Origin: Fragum whitleyi
Lineage: Eukaryota > Mollusca > Bivalvia > Cardiida > Cardiidae
NCBI GenBank assembly: GCA_948146395.1
Contig: OX411544.1
Coordinates: 88,130,132 to 88,194,131 of the forward strand
DNA length: 64,000 bases
Direction: 5' to 3'
Shown: piece by piece, positions 58,000 to 64,000 of the stretch
Position numbering within the stretch: position 1 is the stretch's first letter
Layout: every line of letters starts with the position of its first letter
Position numbers and translations under genes: made by a program
The notes under the pieces: model-generated
Databases searched by the model: none
Told to the model about the DNA's origin: nothing
The model's input: only the letters and a program-made list of their open reading frames with translations

Positions 58000-58390
58000 T
58001 TCGGTGGTTTATCGAGAAATAACGGTAGATTATAACTTGATAATCTCACCGCAAAAGCAGTGAAATTATCAAAAACTTATATCCTGCTTTTGTGCATTTC
58101 ATCCTATCTGACGTAAACTATGCGGGGCGAAATAAGTGACGTCACAATGAACGTTGCATAGCAATCACGTTCAAAATGACGCGCTTTACGAAAATATTTC
58201 CTAGAAAAGTCACATTTTGTCTCATTTTTGCATTAAAGAAATAGAATAATCGTTTGTTTTGTGTGTAAGATCGATCTATATTTCATTTCGTGAACAGCAA
58301 AAGCTAAATTTCCACTCGTGGCTCTGCCACTCATGAAAATATGGCTTTTGTTGTTCACTCAATGAAATTATCCTCTATACCATCTCATGG
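58000..58390. repeat. Repeat related to 14861-15140
   Basis: It contains TTCCACTCGTGGCTCTGCCA, a small hairpin, plus GTTGTTCACTCAATGAAATT. GAGAAATAACGGTAGATTAT recurs in inverted form at 14861-15140. Confidence 0.45.
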
Positions 58391-59312
58391 GAACGTTGTT
58401 AAAGTTGACCAAGTATAGCGATCACCTACTCATAAAACAAACAGAACAAAACAACAACAACTGAAAAAAAAACATAAGTAGATCATCTACACGTAACAAT
58501 GTCTTTAATTTAGCTGTCCCGATTTCTTAGGAAGTAGGTCGATCTTCGCAAGTAAATTTATAATAAATGGCGAAAAATAGATCATTAATTCAAACTCAGG
58601 ATTCCGCTTATCAACTCAGCAGTTTTTGCTATTAGAGCGCGTCTTACTACATTCGGCAGTATATTATCGGCAGCAGCCCGCAGTTTTTGCTACACGTGTA
58701 AAATAACGCGCGATAAAACGCACAATTATTTGGGCAGGTGGTGCTGACACATTCACTTAATTTTCTTGTTCCTAGAAATAATGTCTTTGATTTAAATGTT
58801 TTGTATTTTTCTCGTAACGTATGAAGGTTTTTCAAGGTGAAATAGAATACGTAAGATACTTTTAGATTTCTTAGAAAATCGATTTATTTTGGAAAATCTT
58901 GCGTAAATTGTTTATCTGAAAATGAGAAATAATAGACATATCTAAATGACTTGCATAATTAAATACAACTTTTGTTTTCAAAGTGATTTTATTAAATATT
59001 TGACGATCTTACTGACCAATAAGAACTATATCTTTACATGAAAATTAAAACGTTTGCCGAATGAAAGTTAAAAAAGGTAGATTATTCTGTGCAAAAAAAT
59101 GTGTGACTCTATGACGTCATTAACGTTTGTTATCCTTATAGTTTATCCTTTTTTCAGAGGCAAAACACCGTAAAAAACGGACCCGTATAGATATAAATGT
59201 TCAGTCCATTAACATTCGACCATTAATATGTCCCTTCAACCAGAAATAAATCTACATCATCAGGAAAGGATATTTCATCTTAATTGCACAACATGTTTTA
59301 AAGAATATTGAA

Positions 59313-59425
59313 TGATTTCGGAATGGAACAGAGTGAGTTGAAATGGCGAGCTTTGAATGAAACTAAGGCAGGCAATGCAATATCGTTAAAATCGACCAGA
59401 TGAACGAAAAAGCAATCGATTTAAA
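59313..59425 (-). mobile_element. Family A-like fragment, eroded
   Basis: GAATGATTTCGGAATGGAA and GGCAATGCAATATCG correspond to family A left-half blocks, but the termini are missing. Confidence 0.5.
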
Positions 59426-59789
59426 CCATTTAACCCTTTGCTGTTTAATCCCTGCTTTTTACGTATCTGTGATTTGATGATTAAGAAAACGTTGTGAAAA
59501 AAGAAGAAATTGCTTCTAACAAGCAATTTCTTCATTTTCCATACTATTTTCTACCCTGCTGAATGGTAATTTTTCAAATTAATTCCACTTTAAATTTTCG
59601 TCTGCAAAACCTTTGAATTTGGACAGGTCCAAAATTTTGTAAAACAGGAAAGGGTTAAGAAAAATCTACAAAAAATATAATTGTATTCGCGGACCAGTTG
59701 GACATTTTCACATCAACATCAGCTAATCAATGCAAGGAATGACTGGATTGAATAGAATAAAATTGATGAGCCTGTGAACTAATTTAGAG

Positions 59790-60504
59790 CGATTTTGGGC
59801 TCCTCTGGCCGAAGGTCAGCGGGTTATTGTCATGGCGGAGTATCCGTCATGCGCCCGTCCGTGCGTCCGTTCATAATTGTTTTTCTTTGATAGGCGGATT
59901 GTTACGAAACTTGGTAGAAATGATCCTTAGGTGATCCTCTTCTAAGATTATTATATTAAGGAAATTTTGATTGACCCCCAACTGTTGGTTTGGCAGAGCG
60001 GGGCTTTTTTTTCTCGTTGAAATCTTTAAAAATCTTCTCCCAACAATTTGGCCGAGTTCAATGAAACCTTGCATGAATATTCCTTAGGCGATCCTGTAAC
60101 TAAAATGTTGATGGGCCCAAAAATGCGGGTGTGGTAGGGCATGGCCAATTTGCACTTTGAAATCTCAATCTCAAAAAAATCTTCTCCTCCCAATCTATCA
60201 TTATCTATTTATCTATCATTTAATCTTGGTACGAATGTTCCTTTATCTAAATTGTTCCTGAAAACGTGTTTGGAATGGTCTTCTTTTGCAATCACTCTTA
60301 TGTTGGTAACATTAGATGGGTAAAGAAGATGCAGAATAATGGATTGGTGAATGATTATATTGGTGCAATGTTGGCCAGATCCAGTAAATCATTACAAAAT
60401 AGTTCTAAAGAGACCTTAAAGTGTTGTTTTCAGTCGAAGTAAGATTTGTTTAATGAAAGTCTGAGGATATTAAAGGTAGTCGAGCGATACAGGGCCTCTT
60501 GTTT
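59790..60504 (+). mobile_element. Family C-related element (second type)
   Basis: It carries CGGAGTATCCGTCATGCGCC and repeated TCTTCTCC, GAAACTTGG and TCCTTAGG blocks as in family C. It ends CAGGGCCTCTTGTTT. The left part is related to 10567-10640. Confidence 0.6.
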
Positions 60505-60689
60505 ACGGTTCTGTCACACGTTTTGATGTGAATGAAGCTCTGAGCGGGGTTTAATGATCTCTTGGTCGGGATAACTTTCAATTACATGTTGCTATTAACT
60601 ATGCATGGGACATTATAGAAAATAGGAAAGTCCCATTGTGCAACCAAAACCTCGCACTTATGCTGTGTATATACGAGTTTCTGGTCACC

Positions 60690-60789
60690 CACTGCGAATA
60701 TGCTACCCCTATCGATTGACAAGCTACTCGTGTTTCAAGACTGCGAACATGCTACCCCCATCGATTGACAAGCTACTCGTTTTACAAGA
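60690..60789 (+). repeat. Tandem duplication, about 50 bp x 2
   Basis: TGCGAATATGCTACCCCTAT and CGATTGACAAGCTACTCGT recur directly as TGCGAACATGCTACCCCCAT and the same continuation. Confidence 0.88.
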
Positions 60790-60979
60790 CAGACATCAGA
60801 CACTTGTTGTTAAAACAGGAATCGACATGTAGCGGTCAGTTACAATTAGCTCTGACAGGAACAACATGTTTATTATCATGTTTATTATCAAACCTGTCAA
60901 TCAATTCCGATATTAACTGTCTGTCAAATTTCGAACCAGCACCGCTGATGTAATTCTTTGTAAAGACTCATATATGTAC

Positions 60980-61406
60980 TGCATTTAACTACATCGTAAA
61001 ATTGACTCGCATCTCATTATAAAGTGTTCTTAATCGCTCACTCAGTGCTCCATCCATTCGATCAAAACACTCACCCAATTCAAAAATTCAAAAACGCTCC
61101 AAAATCACTAAAAAGATAAGTTCAACAACTTCATTCAAAATAGATATAGCTAGAAAAAAAATGGCGATTTAACTGACATGATTGAAATTATGAGCGTCTG
61201 ATTGGTTCTCGATGAAATAGGGAGCTATTTATACAACTTGTATGCATAGTTCATTTAAGGGAGGTAATGTATATTGCATGAATGATTCATCCTGATCAAA
61301 ATTAGCGATGTTGGATTACCTCGCTTTAATTTCACTAAAAATTCACTCATTCCATGTCATTCCAAAATCACTCACCTTAACAATTTTACGATGTTGATAA
61401 CTGTAA
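60980..61406 (+). mobile_element. Family A MITE, diverged
   Basis: TGCATTTAACTACATCGTAA to TTTTACGATGTTGATAACTG, with a diverged central hairpin (loop ATGATTCATCCTGATC). Confidence 0.8.
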
Positions 61407-61626
61407 GCTTTAAAGAGAAAGATATACAAATATTTGGTTGGACTGATTATCTCTCATTTGATATTTTACTTCTACAAAAAAACCTACATGGGTTTCCACA
61501 GAAAATATTTACATGTACATTTCTTTTGCTCTTGCCGTTGTTATTTGTTTTGTAAGATGAAAAAAAATGTGAACATTTTTTTTAATGTTAATTAAATAAG
61601 GTGTATCTCTTTTACTACAAAAAATA

Positions 61627-62046
61627 TACAGTTAATAACATCATGAAATTGACATTTACATCAATCATAATCATTCTAAATCGCTCACTCAGCTCTCCAT
61701 CCACTCATTCCAAACACTCACTCAAGCCATTTAAAAACGCTCAAACCCATTGAAAAACATATAATCAACAACGTCATTCAAAATAAATTTAGATAGAGAA
61801 AATCGCTATTTCACTAACAATTCAAATTGTTAGCGTCTCATAGGTTCTTGAAGAAATAGGAAGCTATATATACAACTTGTATGTATATTTTATTAAAGGG
61901 AGGTAATCAATATCGCTAAATTTGTTCAGGGTGAACAAAATTTGCGATATTTCACTCAAAACTCGCTCCACACACTCATTCAATTTCATTCCTAAATCAT
62001 TCCAAAATCATTCACCTTGTCAATTTCACGATATTGTTAACTTTAC
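61627..62046 (+). mobile_element. Family A MITE, full length
   Basis: TACAGTTAATAACATCATGA to TTTCACGATATTGTTAACTT. Confidence 0.86.
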
Positions 62047-62368
62047 TCATTCCTACACATGTAATAAGCTAATGCAAATATTGTCTCGATAGTGACGTCA
62101 AAAATAAAAAATATACACCAATTAAACTTAAGTAATTACTTAATCCACAATGTAAACGTATTGTAACCATTGTAGATATTTCATCTGCAGATCAAATCAA
62201 AACACTCAAAAACAAGGCAATAAGCTTTAAACAAAAGCTCGATCTTTATAGCTCAGCGGGAGCGATGTTACCCTAGGGTTAAAGAATGCTTGGAAAATGT
62301 TGGGATATAGAAATTCCTTGGGATCTTTTGTAATAACTATTACAGGTAGCTTGTGTAATTAAACATAT

Positions 62369-62607
62369 GTGACCCGTCATGCTAAATGGACCTAACTATG
62401 TAGTATGTAGAGCGTAAAATATCTATCTTTGTCAGACTGCGCGAACTGCGCAGTGTAACTGGGATCGATTCCGTATGCATTTGGCTGGTTTTCTTGATCT
62501 TGACTGATCATTTTATCTATTATACGGTTCAAGGTTGACCTCTCTTGGAAGCGAATTCTCATTCGAATTTTTATTTTACCAGATTGGTTTTTGCGGGATG
62601 AGTAAAA
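62369..62607 (+). mobile_element. Family B element, left copy of a duplicated pair
   Basis: It begins TGTGACCCGTCATGC and shows the inner hairpin GTCAGACTGCGCGAACTGCG. Most of it is repeated at 63057-63265 with few changes. Confidence 0.8.
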
Positions 62608-62618
62608 GCCCATGTTCT

Positions 62619-63056
62619 ACAGTTAACAACATTGTAAAATTGAAACGTTGAATGATTTTGGTTTGATTTAGGAATGAAATGCATGAGTGTGTGGAGCGAG
62701 TTTGGAGTAAATTTAATGGGAGGTAATCCTATATCGCAAATTTTGTTCAGGATGAACAAAATTTACGATATTGATTACCTCCCTTTAATAAAAGATGCAT
62801 ATCATTTATATGGATAGCTTCCTATTTCTTAAAGAACCTATTAGACGCTTACAATTTTAATTATGTCAAAGAAATTGCGATTTTTCTCTATCCAAATTTA
62901 TTCTGAATGACGTTGTTGATTCTTTGTTTTTCAATGGGTTTGATCGTTTTTTGAATGGTTTGAGTGAGTGTTTGGAATGAGTGAATGGAGCGCTGAGTGA
63001 GCGATTAAGAATGGTTTTGATTGATTAAATGTCAATTTCACGATGTAACTAACTGT
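62619..63056 (-). mobile_element. Family A MITE between two family B copies
   Basis: ACAGTTAACAACATTGTAAA to TTTCACGATGTAACTAACTG, with a perfect-looking central hairpin. It is flanked on both sides by the same family B sequence in direct orientation. Confidence 0.88.
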
Positions 63057-63265
63057 GTATGTAGTGCGTAAAATATCAATCCTTGTCAGACTGCGCGAAC
63101 TGCGCATTCTGACTGGGATCGATACCTTACGCATTTGTCTGGTTTTCTTGATCTTGACTGATCATTTTATCTATTATACGGTTCAAGGTTGACCTCTCTC
63201 GGAAGCGAATTCTCTTTCGAATTTTTATTTTACCAGATTGGTTTTTGCGGGATGATTTAAAGCCC
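63057..63265 (+). mobile_element. Family B element, right copy of a duplicated pair
   Basis: It matches 62400-62607 (TTTCTTGATCTTGACTGATC, TTATACGGTTCAAGGTTGAC) but lacks the terminal GTGACCCG. Confidence 0.82.
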
Positions 63266-63275
63266 ACATTCTACT

Positions 63276-63669
63276 TACAGTTAGTTATATCGTGAAATTG
63301 ACATTCAACTCAATCAAAACCATTCTAAATCGCTCACTCAGTGTTCCATTCATTCATTCCAGACACTCACTCAAACCATTCAAAAACGCTCCAAACTCAC
63401 TGAAAAACATATAACAACAACTTCGTTCAAAATGAAAATAGCTGGGAAAAAGAACTGGAATTCACTTATTTAATTGAAATTGTTAGCGTATAATACGTTC
63501 TTGAAGAAATATGGAGCTATCTATCGAACCTGTATGCATATTTTATTAAAGGGAGGTAATCAATATTGCTAATTTTGTTCATACTGGATTCAATTTCATT
63601 CCTTAATCATTCCATAATCATTCACTTTGTCAATTCACTTTGTCAATTTCACGATGTTGTTAACTGTAT
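63276..63669 (+). mobile_element. Family A MITE with deleted central hairpin arm
   Basis: TACAGTTAGTTATATCGTGA to TTTCACGATGTTGTTAACTG. After GTTCATACTGGATT the right arm is missing, and CACTTTGTCAATT is duplicated near the end. It is opposite in orientation to the copy at 62619. Confidence 0.86.
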
Positions 63670-63683
63670 GAAATAATTTCATT

Positions 63684-63830
63684 TGCGCGTTGAAGTATCC
63701 ATGAATAAAGTCTGATGAGGGAGGAGTTATATGAAAGGTAACATCCGAGGCTTGAGCCCGAGGATTTGGCTTTGCATATAACTCCTTTCCCATCAGACTT
63801 TAATCATGGACACATCAACGCGAAAATAAA
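63684..63830. mobile_element. Palindromic element
   Basis: TTTGCGCGTTGAAGTATCCA and AAAGTCTGATGAGGGAGGAG pair with their complements ending CATCAACGCGAAAATA. The centre is CCGAGGCTTGAGCCCGAGG. Confidence 0.82.
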
Positions 63831-64000
63831 CTGATATCCATTATAACACGATCAAAAATCTGAAATTTGTTTCTTACTCTTTTCGGGGAGTAAAAAAGTT
63901 TCATAAAATTCTATTGGATGTAAGCTAAATAAGTCATTTTATTGACGTTGGGAAATTTCACAGAAAACGGAGCGCGGCTTTTACCACGTTGGCAATATGA

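Larger units (their letters stand above)
57110..64000 (+). other. Downstream intron, kinase C-lobe not reached
   Basis: The last exon ends in phase 0 in the middle of the kinase, so this is intron at least at its start. No sequence resembling the HRDLAARN catalytic loop, DFG or the C-lobe was seen on the + strand. Repeats fill 57420-57829, 59790-60504, 60980-61406, 61627-62046 and 62369-63669. The parts 58400-59300 and 61410-61620 show nothing identifiable. Confidence 0.7.

Noticed and set aside
62245..62300. tRNA-like TATAGCTCAGCGGGAGCGA
   Set aside because: Only the A-box half is convincing; no proper B box or acceptor stem follows.

Overview
This is eukaryotic nuclear DNA, AT-rich and dominated by introns and repeats. 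The repeat content points to a mollusc, most likely a bivalve. Elements beginning with the CTCACCTGAGC hairpin and elements beginning with ATGCCCCCCTTCGAAGAA, both of which I recall as common in bivalve genomes, occur here next to tRNA-derived SINEs and many small inverted-repeat elements. The species cannot be named from the sequence alone.

The window holds one convincing protein-coding gene, on the + strand and incomplete at both ends: a single-pass receptor tyrosine kinase with fibronectin-type-III-like (FN3) ectodomain modules. I assembled eleven exons (13811-14004, 29371-29509, 30335-30597, 31884-32124, 33795-33833, 34609-34826, 35893-36013, 36471-36644, 46026-46184, 48793-48961, 56959-57109). 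All are bounded by AG/GT, their phases agree at all ten internal junctions, and together they keep 622 codons open (1868 nt, including two bases that complete a codon begun in an upstream exon). In order they encode FN3-like module 1, FN3-like module 2, a Thr/Ser/Pro-rich stalk, a 13-codon microexon, FN3-like module 3, a transmembrane helix, a basic juxtamembrane segment and the kinase N-lobe with P-loop, catalytic lysine, alpha-C glutamate, hinge and kinase insert. The catalytic loop, DFG motif and C-lobe are not found and should lie beyond the right edge. The signal peptide and any further ectodomain should lie to the left of 13811 or outside the window.

Layout: 1-13810 is 5' flank or upstream intron packed with repeats. 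13811-36644 holds the ectodomain and membrane exons, with a 15.4 kb first intron. 36645-57109 holds three kinase exons separated by introns of 9.4, 2.6 and 8.0 kb. 57110-64000 is intron or downstream sequence and again rich in repeats.

Most of the remaining sequence is non-autonomous mobile DNA. The dominant family, called family A here, is a roughly 420-450 bp MITE with TA-flanked Tc1/mariner-like termini (CAGTTAACAACATCGTGAAA and its complement) and a central hairpin. About 30 full or partial copies lie in both orientations, and six of the eleven exons have one within about 90 bp of a splice site. Other families are a 260 bp GTGACCCGTCACGCG element (B), the CTCACCTGAGC element with internal tandem units (C), several near-perfect palindromes, a 1.5 kb foldback with a nested element, and tRNA-derived SINEs. 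I saw no transposase, reverse transcriptase, rRNA, functional tRNA or CRISPR. No prokaryote-like system is present; the items of interest are the receptor's module structure and the repeat biology around its splice sites.
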